64,000 nt of DNA from Lachnospira pectinoschiza. Lineage in GTDB: Bacteria > Bacillota > Clostridia > Lachnospirales > Lachnospiraceae. The stretch is taken from assembly GCF_020564355.1 (NCBI RefSeq), contig NZ_JAJCRR010000001.1, forward strand, positions 1-64,000. The letters run 5' to 3'. Positions within the stretch are counted from its first letter, which is position 1. Every line of letters starts with the position of its first letter. The notes below the pieces were generated by a model that was given only the letters and a program-made list of their open reading frames with translations, did not search any database and was not told the DNA's origin. Of this stretch, positions 49,438 to 59,019 are shown piece after piece. Position numbers and translations under genes: made by a program.

Positions 49438-49731
49438 ATGGCAAATGTAATTAGTGACGAAACCATTGAATATGTCGGCATTTTGGCAAAGTTAGAGCTT
49501 TCTGACGAGGAAAAGGAAGCAGCTAAAAAAGATATGGCAAGCATGTTAGACCATATTGATAAGTTAAATGAACTGGATACAACGGGCGTTGAACCGATGT
49601 CCCATGTATTCCCGGTTGAAAATGTGATGCGTGAAGATGTCGTAACCAACGGGGACGGCAGTGAAGCCACACTTGCAAATGCACCGGAACGGAAAGAAGA
49701 TGCATTTGTTGTGCCAAAGACAGTCGATTAA
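49438..49731 (+). CDS. gatC: Asp/Glu-tRNA amidotransferase subunit C
   Basis: A 97-aa small subunit of GatCAB, which turns Glu-tRNA(Gln) and Asp-tRNA(Asn) into the amidated forms. Family pattern: [44 protein letters not shown], and C-terminal MREDVVTNG...[15 protein letters not shown]. Start at ATG 49438 (GGAGAGG upstream); an ATG-less extension to 49339 falls in the hairpin repeat. gatA follows by 40 bp. Confidence 0.96.
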   Translation: MANVISDETIEYVGILAKLELSDEEKEAAKKDMASMLDHIDKLNELDTTGVEPMSHVFPVENVMREDVVTNGDGSEATLANAPERKEDAFVVPKTVD

Positions 49732-49771
49732 GTAAAACGGTAGCGTGAAACGCTTCGGAATGGAGATAAAT

Positions 49772-51214
49772 ATGAGTTTGTTGGAATTGACAGCCGTGGA
49801 ACTGGCAAAAGAAATCAAAGCCGGTAAAACCACAGCAGTAGAGGCAATGAAAGCAGTGTTGGAACAGATTGAAAAAACAGAAGAAACGTATCACTGCTAT
49901 ATCACGATAGATAAAGAAAAAGCAATGCAGGCAGCCAAAGAAGCACAGGAAAAGATTGAAGCCGGAACACTGACCGGACCTTTAGCCGGTGTGCCGGTTG
50001 CCATTAAGGACAACCTTTGTACAAAGGGCGTTGTGACAACGTGTGCATCAAAGATTCTGGAAAATTTTGTTCCGCAGTATGATGCAGAAGCCGTTGTGAA
50101 ATTACAGGAAGCCGGTGCGGTTATGATTGGTAAGACCAACATGGATGAATTTGCCATGGGTTCTACCACAGAAACCTCTGCATATGGCGTTACAAAAAAT
50201 CCACGCAACCCGGAACACGTACCGGGTGGTTCTTCAGGCGGTTCGGCAGCAGCGGTTGCGGCAGACGAGTGCTTTTTTGCATTGGGTTCTGATACAGGTG
50301 GTTCTATCAGACAGCCTGCATCTTACTGCGGTGTTGTCGGCATGAAACCGACATACGGAACAGTATCCCGTTACGGACTGGTCGCTTACGGTTCATCCTT
50401 AGACCAGATTGGACCGCTCTGCAAGGACGTAACCGATTGTGCAACGATTATGGAAGTCATCGCTTCCCATGATTTAAAGGATTCTACATCGGTAGAGCGC
50501 AAAGATACCGATTTTACAAGTGCGCTGGTTGATGATGTAAAAGGCATGAGAATCGGCATTCCAAAGGATTACTTCGGGGAAGGCTTAGACCCTGATGTCA
50601 AGGCATCGGTGCTGAATGCAGTTGAAGTCTTAAAGGCAAAGGGAGCAATTGTTGAAGAATTTGATTTAAGCCTTGTAGAATATGCAATTCCTACGTATTA
50701 TACGATTGCGGCAGCAGAAGCCAGTTCCAATCTGGAACGTTTTGACGGTGTAAAATACGGATACCGTGCAAAGGATTACGAAGGTCTGCACAATATGTAC
50801 AAAAAGACCCGTTCCGAGGGCTTCGGACCGGAAGTTAAGAGAAGAATTATGCTGGGTTCTTTCGTATTAAGCTCAGGCTATTACGATGCGTACTACTTAA
50901 AGGCACTGCGTGTTAAAGCGCTGATTAAAAAAGCATTTGACGAAGCATTTGCAAAATATGATGTCATTATCGGACCGGCTGCACCGACAACCGCACCGAA
51001 GCTTGGCAGCTCTTTAAGTGACCCGATTAAAATGTATTTAAGTGATATTTACACCATTTCCGTAAACCTTGCAGGTCTGCCGGGCATGACCGTGCCTTGC
51101 GGAACGGATAAGAACGGTCTGCCGGTCGGTATGCAGCTTATCGGCAACTGCTTTGAAGAAAAGAAACTCATTCAGACAGCTTATACGTATGAACAGAGCA
51201 GAAAGGAGAACTAA
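49772..51214 (+). CDS. gatA: Asp/Glu-tRNA amidotransferase subunit A
   Basis: A 480-aa amidase-signature subunit that frees ammonia from glutamine. The Ser-cis-Ser-Lys triad is at its canonical numbers: Lys79 in VAIKDNLCTKG, Ser154 in PGGSSGGSAAAVA and Ser178 in GSDTGGSIRQPA. ATG 49772 follows TGGAG by 7 nt; a GTG at 49745 is unlikely. The 40-bp gap before it contains AGCGTGAAACGCTTCGGAAT, a small variant of the leader repeats found upstream of gatC. Confidence 0.97.
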   Translation: MSLLELTAVELAKEIKAGKTTAVEAMKAVLEQIEKTEETYHCYITIDKEKAMQAAKEAQEKIEAGTLTGPLAGVPVAIKDNLCTKGVVTTCASKILENFVPQYDAEAVVKLQEAGAVMIGKTNMDEFAMGSTTETSAYGVTKNPRNPEHVPGGSSGGSAAAVAADECFFALGSDTGGSIRQPASYCGVVGMKPTYGTVSRYGLVAYGSSLDQIGPLCKDVTDCATIMEVIASHDLKDSTSVERKDTDFTSALVDDVKGMRIGIPKDYFGEGLDPDVKASVLNAVEVLKAKGAIVEEFDLSLVEYAIPTYYTIAAAEASSNLERFDGVKYGYRAKDYEGLHNMYKKTRSEGFGPEVKRRIMLGSFVLSSGYYDAYYLKALRVKALIKKAFDEAFAKYDVIIGPAAPTTAPKLGSSLSDPIKMYLSDIYTISVNLAGLPGMTVPCGTDKNGLPVGMQLIGNCFEEKKLIQTAYTYEQSRKEN

Positions 51215-51218
51215 AACT

Positions 51219-52652
51219 ATGGCAAAAGAATATGAAACCGTCATTGGTCTGGAAGTCCATGTAGAACTTGCAACCAAAACAAAGATTTTCTGCGGCTGTT
51301 CTACAGCCTTCGGAGGTTCTCCAAACAGCCATACATGCCCTGTCTGCACCGGTATGCCGGGTTCGCTTCCGGTATTAAACAAGCAGGTTGTGGAATATGC
51401 GGCGGCAGTCGGTCTTGCAACCAACTGTACGATTACACAGAATTGTAAATTTGACCGTAAGAATTATTTTTACCCGGATAATCCGCAGAATTATCAGATT
51501 TCACAGTTATATCTGCCAATCTGCCGCAACGGTCATGTTGATATCGAGTTAGAAGACGGAACGACAAAGCAGATCCGGATTCATGAAATCCATATGGAAG
51601 AAGATGCCGGAAAACTGGTTCACGATGAATGGGACGATGTATCTTATGTGGATTACAACCGTTCCGGTGTGCCGTTAATCGAAATCGTATCCGAACCGGA
51701 TATGAGAAGTGCAGAGGAAGTTATCGCTTACTTGGATAAGTTAAGACTGATTATCCAGTATCTGGGTGCTTCTGACTGTAAGCTTCAGGAGGGTTCTATG
51801 AGAGCCGATGTCAACCTGTCTGTCAGAGAAGCCGGCAGTGAAGCCTTCGGTACAAGAACCGAAACAAAGAACTTAAATTCCTTCAGTGCCATTGCAAGAG
51901 CCATTGAAGCGGAAAAGAACCGTCAGATTGACCTGATTGAATCCGGCGAGGCCGTTGTACAGGAAACAAGAAGATGGGACGACAATAAGGAATATTCATA
52001 TGCCATGCGTTCAAAGGAAGATGCGCAGGATTACCGCTATTTCCCGGATCCGGACCTTGTACCGGTGCATATCAGTGATGCGTGGTTAGAGGAAATCCGT
52101 TCCCGCCAGCCGGAATTTAAGACGGAAAAGATGGCAAGATACAAAGAAGAATTTGGAATCCCGGACTATGATATCGGTATTCTTACGGATTCCAAAAAGC
52201 TTGCGGATTTATTTGAAGCCACCACGGCAATCTGCAGCCAGCCAAAGAAGGTTTCCAACTGGTTAATGGGCGAAACGATGCGCATTTTAAAGGAAAAGGA
52301 AATGGAACCGGAAGACATTACATTTTCACCGGAAAACCTTGCAAAGCTGATTGGTCTTGTTGAAGCAGGAACAATTAACGGTTCAGTTGCAAAGGAAATC
52401 TTTGAAAAGATTTTCGATGAGGATATTAATCCGGAACAGTACGTGGAAGAACACGGCTTAAAGCAGGTCAATGACGAGGGCGCACTCCGTGCGACAATTG
52501 AAGAAGTCATTGCGGCAAATCCACAGTCCGTTGAAGATTACAGAAACGGTAAGGAAAAGGCAATCGGATTTTTAGTCGGTCAGACAATGAAAGCCATGAA
52601 GGGCAAAGCAAACCCGGGCATGGTCAATCAGATTTTAAAAGAATTATTGTAA
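51219..52652 (+). CDS. gatB: Asp/Glu-tRNA amidotransferase subunit B
   Basis: A 477-aa subunit that binds the misacylated tRNA and carries the kinase/transamidation site. ETVIGLEVHVELATKTKIFCGC at the N-terminus, CPVCTGMPGSLPVLN, DRKNYFYPDNPQNYQISQ, and a C-terminal YqeY-like tail ending GMVNQILKELL. It begins 4 bp after the gatA stop with AAAGGAG overlapping the end of gatA, so translation is coupled. Confidence 0.97.
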   Translation: MAKEYETVIGLEVHVELATKTKIFCGCSTAFGGSPNSHTCPVCTGMPGSLPVLNKQVVEYAAAVGLATNCTITQNCKFDRKNYFYPDNPQNYQISQLYLPICRNGHVDIELEDGTTKQIRIHEIHMEEDAGKLVHDEWDDVSYVDYNRSGVPLIEIVSEPDMRSAEEVIAYLDKLRLIIQYLGASDCKLQEGSMRADVNLSVREAGSEAFGTRTETKNLNSFSAIARAIEAEKNRQIDLIESGEAVVQETRRWDDNKEYSYAMRSKEDAQDYRYFPDPDLVPVHISDAWLEEIRSRQPEFKTEKMARYKEEFGIPDYDIGILTDSKKLADLFEATTAICSQPKKVSNWLMGETMRILKEKEMEPEDITFSPENLAKLIGLVEAGTINGSVAKEIFEKIFDEDINPEQYVEEHGLKQVNDEGALRATIEEVIAANPQSVEDYRNGKEKAIGFLVGQTMKAMKGKANPGMVNQILKELL

Positions 52653-52656
52653 AATG

Positions 52657-52688
52657 TATGCGCGGTAAATTTAGTTTTGCCGCGCATA
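52657..52688. other. 9-bp perfect hairpin after gatB
   Basis: TATGCGCGG (52657-52665) pairs with CCGCGCATA (52680-52688). No T run follows. It ends the gat operon or shapes the leader of the glycosidase gene. Confidence 0.6.
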
Positions 52689-52730
52689 TCACAAAATAGC
52701 GGCTGTATGCAGGCAGAATGGAGTACATAA

Positions 52731-54089
52731 ATGACAGGAGCAGATTTTTTAATTACCCTGCCGGAATTTCCGGATAAAAAGGTGAGCATTAAAGATTTCG
52801 GTGCAGTGGAAAATCAGACAGACATTGCAGGAAGCAAAAGAAATGCGGCGGCAATCAACAGTGCCATGAGTGTTATTTCAAACGAGGGCGGCGGAACGGT
52901 TGTGATTCCGAAAGGAATCTGGATTACCGGACCGATCCGTCTGCAAAGCAATGTGTGTCTGTATTTAGAGCACGGCGCGGTTGTAAAGTTTTCAAAAAAT
53001 ATAGAGGAGTACCCGCTGATTCTGACCAATTACGAGGGACAGGAGTGTATCCGTACTGTTTCACCGGTTACGGCAGACCATGCAGAAAATATTGCAATCT
53101 GCGGTGATGGTGTGATTGACGGAAGCGGCGACTTATGGCGGCCGGTCAAACAGTTTAAGATGACGGAGCGCCAGTGGGCAGAGCTGATGAAGAAAAACAG
53201 CAATGTCCTCGATACCAAAGAGGGAGGAATCTGGTTTCCGACAGAATCAGCCTTTCTGGGCAATGAAAAGAATATCCAGAAGGACGAAAAAGATGCTTTA
53301 AAGAAAGCGGAACAGCATTACGACTTTTACCGTCCGGTTATGGTAAGCCTTGAATACTGCGACAGGGTGCTGCTAGAGGGTGTGACCTTTATGAATTCAC
53401 CGGCATGGAATATTCACCCGTTTTTCTGTACGAATCTGACGGTAAAGGACGCAGTGATCCGCAATCCGTACTATGCGCAGAACGGGGATGGCATCGATGT
53501 GGAATCCTGTAACGGTGTTGAAATCTATAATTGTACGTTTGAAACGGGTGATGATGCAATCTGCATCAAATCCGGTAAAAATGCAGAGGCGCGTACCTTT
53601 GAAGGTCCTTGTGAAAATGTGTATATCCATGACTGCCTTGTCAATGAGGGACACGGCGGCTTCGTTGTGGGCAGTGAAATGTCCCGCGGCGTAAAGCACG
53701 TTTTGGTGGAAAACTGTACATTTTTAGGTACGGATGTCGGTGTGCGCTTTAAGAGTGCCATGGGACGCGGCGGCGTGGTAGAGGATATTGAGGTAAGCCA
53801 TATCCAGATGACCGGTATCAAGCATGAGGCAGTGATTCTTACAATGTCTTATGTGCTTAATCTTTTAAACCGCGAACAGGGTGCAGAAGGATTTTCAGAA
53901 GACGATATTCCATATTTTAAGAATATCACCATGCACAATATCAACTGCATGGGCGCAGAAACAGCCGTAAAAATTGAGCCGATGCAGGGAAAACCGGAAA
54001 CAATCAGTGATATTACGATCCGGGATTCATGGTTTGAAGCAGAAAAAGAAAATGTCATTGACGGTGTGAATATCCACATCGAAGCATAA
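52731..54089 (+). CDS. Glycoside hydrolase family 28 (polygalacturonase-like)
   Basis: A 452-aa right-handed beta-helix enzyme. The N-terminal KVSIKDFGAVENQTD is the usual pectate-fold cap. Catalytic acids are Asp253 in QNGDGIDVES and Asp274-Asp275 in ETGDDAICIKSGKN; His308 in NEGHGGFVVGSE and the later RFKSAMGRGG are family residues. No signal peptide is visible, so it acts inside the cell on imported oligogalacturonides or related oligosaccharides. TGGAG ribosome site. Neighbouring genes are unrelated. Confidence 0.93.
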   Translation: MTGADFLITLPEFPDKKVSIKDFGAVENQTDIAGSKRNAAAINSAMSVISNEGGGTVVIPKGIWITGPIRLQSNVCLYLEHGAVVKFSKNIEEYPLILTNYEGQECIRTVSPVTADHAENIAICGDGVIDGSGDLWRPVKQFKMTERQWAELMKKNSNVLDTKEGGIWFPTESAFLGNEKNIQKDEKDALKKAEQHYDFYRPVMVSLEYCDRVLLEGVTFMNSPAWNIHPFFCTNLTVKDAVIRNPYYAQNGDGIDVESCNGVEIYNCTFETGDDAICIKSGKNAEARTFEGPCENVYIHDCLVNEGHGGFVVGSEMSRGVKHVLVENCTFLGTDVGVRFKSAMGRGGVVEDIEVSHIQMTGIKHEAVILTMSYVLNLLNREQGAEGFSEDDIPYFKNITMHNINCMGAETAVKIEPMQGKPETISDITIRDSWFEAEKENVIDGVNIHIEA

Positions 54090-54106
54090 TAAATATACGA
54101 CAAATA

Positions 54107-54152
54107 GCTGTGTAAAAATGTCTTTTAAAAAGCGTTTTTACACGGCATTTTT
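54107..54152 (+). terminator. Terminator after the glycosidase gene
   Basis: GCTGTGTAAAAA (54107-54118) and TTTTTACACGGC (54135-54146) form a 12-bp stem, followed by ATTTTT. Confidence 0.8.
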
Positions 54153-54174
54153 AAAATAAGAGCAGGAAAAAGCA

Positions 54175-54960
54175 TGGAATATTAGATTTTAATTGTGGAT
54201 GATGATAAGGATTTATCGTGGATAATTGCAGAAATGTTACAGGATTATGGGTATAAAGTATTGTGTGCCGCAGACAGTGCATATGGATACGACACCCGAA
54301 AAGCGCATGAAATTTGCTGAAGTTATTATCAGAAAATGCGATGAAGTATCGGCGCTGACCAATGACTTATTTTTACATGCGCTTTCCGATATGGACAGTG
54401 TACGGCTTTACCTGCCGGATTCGGAATGGGTGATTTCGGCTGATGAAAAAAGGCTCATGCAGCTTACGGAAAACATTTTAAATAATGCGGCAAAATATGG
54501 GGAAATGCCGGTGGATATTACGATACGGCAGAAAGATAACGATACGGTGCAGATAAATTTTAAAGATTATGGAAATGGAATGAAAGACGAAGACATACCG
54601 TTTGCACTGATTGTGGTTATCATGTTCTGTCACAGAATGTTTTTGCAGGAAAAAACGGATATCGGCATTTTAAAGGCAATGGGACTGACATCCATACAGC
54701 TTCGGTTGTCGTTTGGACTGCGCTTTTTAATGCTTGCGGTATCGGGAGCAGTGCCGGGAGTGATTTGCTCTGTTCTTTTGTCGGGAAAGCTTCTGACTGC
54801 AATATTAAAGCCAATGGGGATTACACATTTAATCATTTCACTGCGCCCGGCTTCGGTGCTGTTTCCGATAGGACTTATCTGTGTCAGCTTCTTTTTATTT
54901 GCGTTTTTGGTATCCCGCGGGATAAAAAAGCTTTCCGCTACTGTACTAATTGCGGAGTAG
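54175..54960 (+). pseudogene. Chimeric remnant: response regulator, histidine kinase, FtsX-like permease
   Basis: Three fragments lie in series. (1) 54175-54290: receiver N-terminus (ILIVDDDKDLSWIIAEMLQD) with a stop codon four codons after its ATG. (2) About 54286-54603: core of a histidine kinase, VIIRKCDEVSALTNDLFLHA, then the N box LTENILNNAAKYGE and DYGNGMKDEDIPF. (3) 54604-54960: last part of an FtsX-like ABC permease, MFLQEKTDIGILKAMGLTSI and further membrane helices. Parts 2 and 3 are joined in frame within one 244-codon frame (54226-54960). This looks like a regulator-kinase-ABC operon collapsed by deletions. Confidence 0.8.
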
Positions 54961-55043
54961 AAATGAGATTTTCTATATTGATTTTGCCAAAAGTGTGTTA
55001 TATAATTTTATAGTTAATACAGCAAAATTTTATGGAGGAGTCA

Positions 55044-56486
55044 ATGAAGAACTATCTTAATCAGACCGACAAAACGGTTGAAGATGAATTACATGATGAA
55101 TGTGGTGTTTTCGGCGCATATGATTTCGACGGAAATGATGTAGCATCAACGATTTATTATGGTTTATTTGCATTACAGCACCGAGGACAGGAAAGCTGCG
55201 GTATTGCAGTCAGTGACACAGAAGGCCCGAAGGGAAAAGTCCTTGCACACAAGGATATGGGACTTGTCAATGAAGTGTTTAATGCAAAAAATCTTGAGAA
55301 TTTAAAAGGAAATATCGGTGTTGGACATGTCAGATATTCCACAGCTGGAAGCAGTGTCAGAGAGAATGCCCAGCCACTGGTTTTAAATTATGTAAAAGGA
55401 ACACTGGGACTTGCTCACAACGGTAATCTTTTAAATGCACTGGAATTAAGAGAAGAACTTTCTTACACAGGAGCAATTTTCCAGACTACCATTGATTCTG
55501 AAGTAATTGCATATTTAATTGCCAGACAGAGATTAAAGGTTGGAACCGTTGAAGAGGCGGTAAAGGGTGCAATGCAGAAGTTAAAAGGTGCATATTCCCT
55601 TATTGTCATGAGTCCCAGAAAGTTAATCGGCGCAAGAGACCCGTTTGGCTTTAAGCCGCTTTGTATCGGCAAGCGTGACAATGCGTATTTTCTGTCATCA
55701 GAAACCTGCGCACTTGATACGGTCGGTGCAGAATTTGTTCGTGACGTGCTTCCGGGTGAAATTGTAACGATTACAAAGGACGGTATTGCATCGGATACCA
55801 GTCTTTGTCAGGAAAAGAAAGCAAGATGTATTTTTGAATATATCTATTTTGCCCGTCCGGACAGCGATATCGACGGCATGGGCGTTTACGAATCCCGTAT
55901 CAATGCAGGAAAGATTCTTGCAAAGACACATCCGGTAGAAGCAGACCTTGTTGTCGGTGTGCCTGAATCCGGAAATGCGGCGGCACTTGGCTATTCTATG
56001 CAGTCCGGTATTCCATACGGCAATGCTTTTATTAAGAACAACTATGTAGGACGAACCTTTATTAAGCCGAAGCAGGAGCAGCGCGAGTCCAGCGTAAAGG
56101 TAAAGTTAAATGTTTTAAAAGAAGCGGTGGCAGGCAAAAGGGTTGTCATGATTGATGATTCCATTGTGCGCGGTACAACGAGTGCAAGAATTGTCAGCCT
56201 GTTAAAGAATGCAGGCGCAGCAGAGGTGCATGTAAGAATCAGTTCTCCTCCGTTTAAGCACCCATGCTACTTTGGAACGGATATTCCGTCAGAAGACCAG
56301 CTGATTGCTTCAGGACACACCGTAGACGAAATCTGCAAGCTGATTGGTGCAGATTCCCTCGGCTATCTGGAAGTAGACCGTTTAAGTGAAATGATTAACG
56401 GACAGAAGGATTACTGTGATGCCTGCTTTACCGGAAATTACCCGATAGAGCCGCCGACACAGGATATCCGTGGCGAAATGGGCTAA
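55044..56486 (+). CDS. purF: Amidophosphoribosyltransferase
   Basis: A 480-aa enzyme that makes phosphoribosylamine, the first committed step of purine synthesis. A 19-residue propeptide ends at DELHDE, exposing Cys20 (CGVFGAY) as the Ntn nucleophile, as in the B. subtilis type. The PRPP-binding motif is VVMIDDSIVRGTTS. Cysteines near the C-terminus (DYCDACFTGNYP) fit the structural 4Fe-4S cluster of that type. ATG 55044 is used since GGAGGAG at 55034-55040 lies directly upstream. purB follows by 182 bp. No purine riboswitch was recognised in front. Confidence 0.95.
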   Translation: MKNYLNQTDKTVEDELHDECGVFGAYDFDGNDVASTIYYGLFALQHRGQESCGIAVSDTEGPKGKVLAHKDMGLVNEVFNAKNLENLKGNIGVGHVRYSTAGSSVRENAQPLVLNYVKGTLGLAHNGNLLNALELREELSYTGAIFQTTIDSEVIAYLIARQRLKVGTVEEAVKGAMQKLKGAYSLIVMSPRKLIGARDPFGFKPLCIGKRDNAYFLSSETCALDTVGAEFVRDVLPGEIVTITKDGIASDTSLCQEKKARCIFEYIYFARPDSDIDGMGVYESRINAGKILAKTHPVEADLVVGVPESGNAAALGYSMQSGIPYGNAFIKNNYVGRTFIKPKQEQRESSVKVKLNVLKEAVAGKRVVMIDDSIVRGTTSARIVSLLKNAGAAEVHVRISSPPFKHPCYFGTDIPSEDQLIASGHTVDEICKLIGADSLGYLEVDRLSEMINGQKDYCDACFTGNYPIEPPTQDIRGEMG

Positions 56487-56668
56487 ACAGACAGAGAAGT
56501 AAAGCTTTCTTCGGTCGGTTTGATGAAACGGCACGAATGGAGAATGAGAAATATACAGCTTGTATATAATATACGGCATATAAATACACTCAGTATATAA
56601 AGTATGAAAGATGTATAGAATGTGTGCAATATATAGAGTGATGTAAAAAAAGAAAGGCGGATTAAATC

Positions 56669-58099
56669 ATGAACGACAGATACCAGACACCGCTTGCAGA
56701 ACGTTATGCAAGCAAGGAAATGCAGTACATTTTTTCACCGGATATGAAATTTAAGACATGGAGAAGACTTTGGATTGCACTTGCCGAAACAGAAAAGGAA
56801 TTAGGACTTGATATTACAGACGAGCAGATTGCTGAATTAAAGGCACATAAAGACGATATCAACTACGAAGATGCCAAGAAGCGTGAAAAGGAAGTACGCC
56901 ACGATGTAATGTCACACGTTTACGCATATGGTTTACAGTGTCCGAAAGCAAAGGGCATTATCCATTTAGGCGCAACTTCATGTTACGTAGGCGATAACAC
57001 CGACATTATTATTATGACAGAGGGCTTAAAGCTGGTTCGTAAAAAGTTAGTCAACGTTATCAACGAACTTTCAAAGTTTGCGGACAAGTATAAGGCACAG
57101 CCGACACTGGCATTTACACATTTCCAGCCTGCACAGCCGACCACTGTCGGTAAGAGAGCAACACTGTGGCTCAATGAACTGGTTATGGACTTAGAAGACC
57201 TCGACTACGTGCTTTCAACTATGAAGCTGCTCGGATGTAAGGGTACAACCGGAACACAGGCTTCTTTCTTAGAACTGTTTAACGGCGACCATGAAAAGAT
57301 TAAGCAGATTGATAAAAAGATTGCACAGAAAATGGGCTTTGAATCATGTCATCCGGTATCAGGACAGACTTATTCAAGAAAAGTAGATACAAGAGTATTA
57401 AATATTCTTGCAGGCATTGCGGCAAGCGCACATAAGTTCTCTAACGATATCCGCTTATTACAGCATTTAAAGGAAATTGAAGAACCGTTTGAAAAATCAC
57501 AGATTGGTTCATCAGCCATGGCTTATAAGAGAAATCCGATGAGAAGTGAAAGAATGGCATCTTTAGCAGATTATGTCATCTGTGATGCGTTAAATCCGGC
57601 AATCGTATCTTCTACACAGTGGTTTGAAAGAACACTGGACGATTCAGCCAACAAGAGATTATCCGTTCCGGAAGGATTTTTAGCAGTAGACGGTATCTTA
57701 GACCTTTACTTAAATGTTGTAGACGGACTGGTTGTATATGATAAGGTTATCAACAGAAGACTGATGTCAGAGCTTCCGTTCATGGCAACCGAAAATATCA
57801 TGATGGACGCTGTAAAGGCAGGCGGCGACAGACAGGAACTGCACGAAAGAATCCGCGAGCTTTCTATGGAAGCAGGCAAGCGTGTAAAGCAGGAAGGCTT
57901 AGACAACAATCTGCTTGAATTAATCGCAGCAGATCCGATGTTTAACGTAACGCTTGAAGAATTACAGGCAAAATTAGACCCGATGAAGTATGTCGGACGT
58001 TCTAAGGAGCAGGTTGAAGAATACTTAGCAGAAGTGATTCAGCCGATTCTTGCTGCAAGCAAAGACGAGCTGGGCATGACAGCAGAGATTAACGTATAA
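56669..58099 (+). CDS. purB: Adenylosuccinate lyase
   Basis: A 476-aa fumarase-superfamily lyase acting on SAICAR and adenylosuccinate in purine synthesis. Conserved regions: REKEVRHDVMSHVYAYG, IHLGATSCYVGDNTD, and the signature loop GSSAMAYKRNPMRSERMASL with the catalytic serine. AAAGGCGG precedes the ATG. The 180-bp gap from purF holds AT-rich sequence with several TATATA runs and no ORF. Ends at a strong terminator. Confidence 0.96.
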   Translation: MNDRYQTPLAERYASKEMQYIFSPDMKFKTWRRLWIALAETEKELGLDITDEQIAELKAHKDDINYEDAKKREKEVRHDVMSHVYAYGLQCPKAKGIIHLGATSCYVGDNTDIIIMTEGLKLVRKKLVNVINELSKFADKYKAQPTLAFTHFQPAQPTTVGKRATLWLNELVMDLEDLDYVLSTMKLLGCKGTTGTQASFLELFNGDHEKIKQIDKKIAQKMGFESCHPVSGQTYSRKVDTRVLNILAGIAASAHKFSNDIRLLQHLKEIEEPFEKSQIGSSAMAYKRNPMRSERMASLADYVICDALNPAIVSSTQWFERTLDDSANKRLSVPEGFLAVDGILDLYLNVVDGLVVYDKVINRRLMSELPFMATENIMMDAVKAGGDRQELHERIRELSMEAGKRVKQEGLDNNLLELIAADPMFNVTLEELQAKLDPMKYVGRSKEQVEEYLAEVIQPILAASKDELGMTAEINV

Positions 58100-58118
58100 A
58101 AAGAAAAAAGAAACAGCT

Positions 58119-58173
58119 GATAACGGCATTGTATATTGGTAGACAGCGATATACAGTGCCGTTATTTTTATGG
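58119..58173 (+). terminator. Rho-independent terminator of purB
   Basis: ATAACGGCA and TGCCGTTAT with inner TGTATA/TATACA pairing, followed by TTTT. Confidence 0.88.
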
Positions 58174-58228
58174 TATAATGCAAGCGTGGATTTTTTAAAT
58201 CGTAATTTAATTATTTAAGGGATGAATA

Positions 58229-58975
58229 ATGAATAATAAGTCAATTATCAAAGGTTTTTTATTTCCGACATTGCTTCAGATAACTGTTGTTGCGGCACTG
58301 GTTGGGATCCTAAAAGCAAAAGGGTATGAATTGGGATACAATTCGTTTTTGGGAATGGTTTTTATTATATTTGGCGGTGTGTCATCTGCACTTTGGGGTG
58401 TATTTTATCAAATCAAATATAATGCTAAAAGACCGTTAAGTATATTAAAAGATTTTTTCGATATAAAGCAATCAATTAAAATCTATGCAGTAGTACTGGT
58501 ATTTTTATTTATGGATTTTTGTTCTGTGATAGTAAGTAAAGGATTTAAAATAGAAAGTTTACTGATTCTGTTGGTTCTTTTCTTTAAGGCAATAGCATTT
58601 GGCGGAATAGAAGAAATAGGCTGGAGATATTCGTTTCAACCTTGCTTAGAGAAAAAGATTCCATATATTGCTGCAACGATTATTACTTTTTTGTGTTGGA
58701 GCATATGGCATTTCCTGTTCTTTTATATTGATGGCAGTATAGAAATTGTTAATGTTCCGTATTTCTTATTGGGATTATTAACAAACTGTTTTATTTTTTC
58801 GGCGTTGTTTGCATATTCAAATAGTTTGTGGATATGTGTAATGACACATGCCTTAATTAATACATTATCCCAAATTACTGTAAATGATAATGCACTTATA
58901 GGTAATATATTCAAAGTAGTATGTATATGTTTTGCGTGTTTTTTATTTCATGTATCAAAGAGGAAAAGAATATAA
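58229..58975 (+). CDS. CPBP-family intramembrane glutamic protease
   Basis: A 248-aa integral membrane protein with about seven helices. Catalytic motif EEIGWR (Glu128, Glu129, Arg133), then SIWHFLFF with the first His and MTHALINTL with the second, in the order of the CPBP (Abi, Rce1-like) family. Bacterial members are linked to bacteriocin self-immunity or protein processing; no bacteriocin gene is near. AAGGGATG ribosome site is moderate. Low GC like the rest of the right-hand accessory region. Confidence 0.88.
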   Translation: MNNKSIIKGFLFPTLLQITVVAALVGILKAKGYELGYNSFLGMVFIIFGGVSSALWGVFYQIKYNAKRPLSILKDFFDIKQSIKIYAVVLVFLFMDFCSVIVSKGFKIESLLILLVLFFKAIAFGGIEEIGWRYSFQPCLEKKIPYIAATIITFLCWSIWHFLFFYIDGSIEIVNVPYFLLGLLTNCFIFSALFAYSNSLWICVMTHALINTLSQITVNDNALIGNIFKVVCICFACFLFHVSKRKRI

Positions 58976-59019
58976 GTTATTGTATCCCCACAGATCGAAA
59001 GTTGTTTAATGGAGAATGT

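Noticed and set aside
54990..55043. Purine riboswitch in front of purF
   Set aside because: The short leader has none of the conserved three-way-junction sequence. Regulation, if any, must be by other means.
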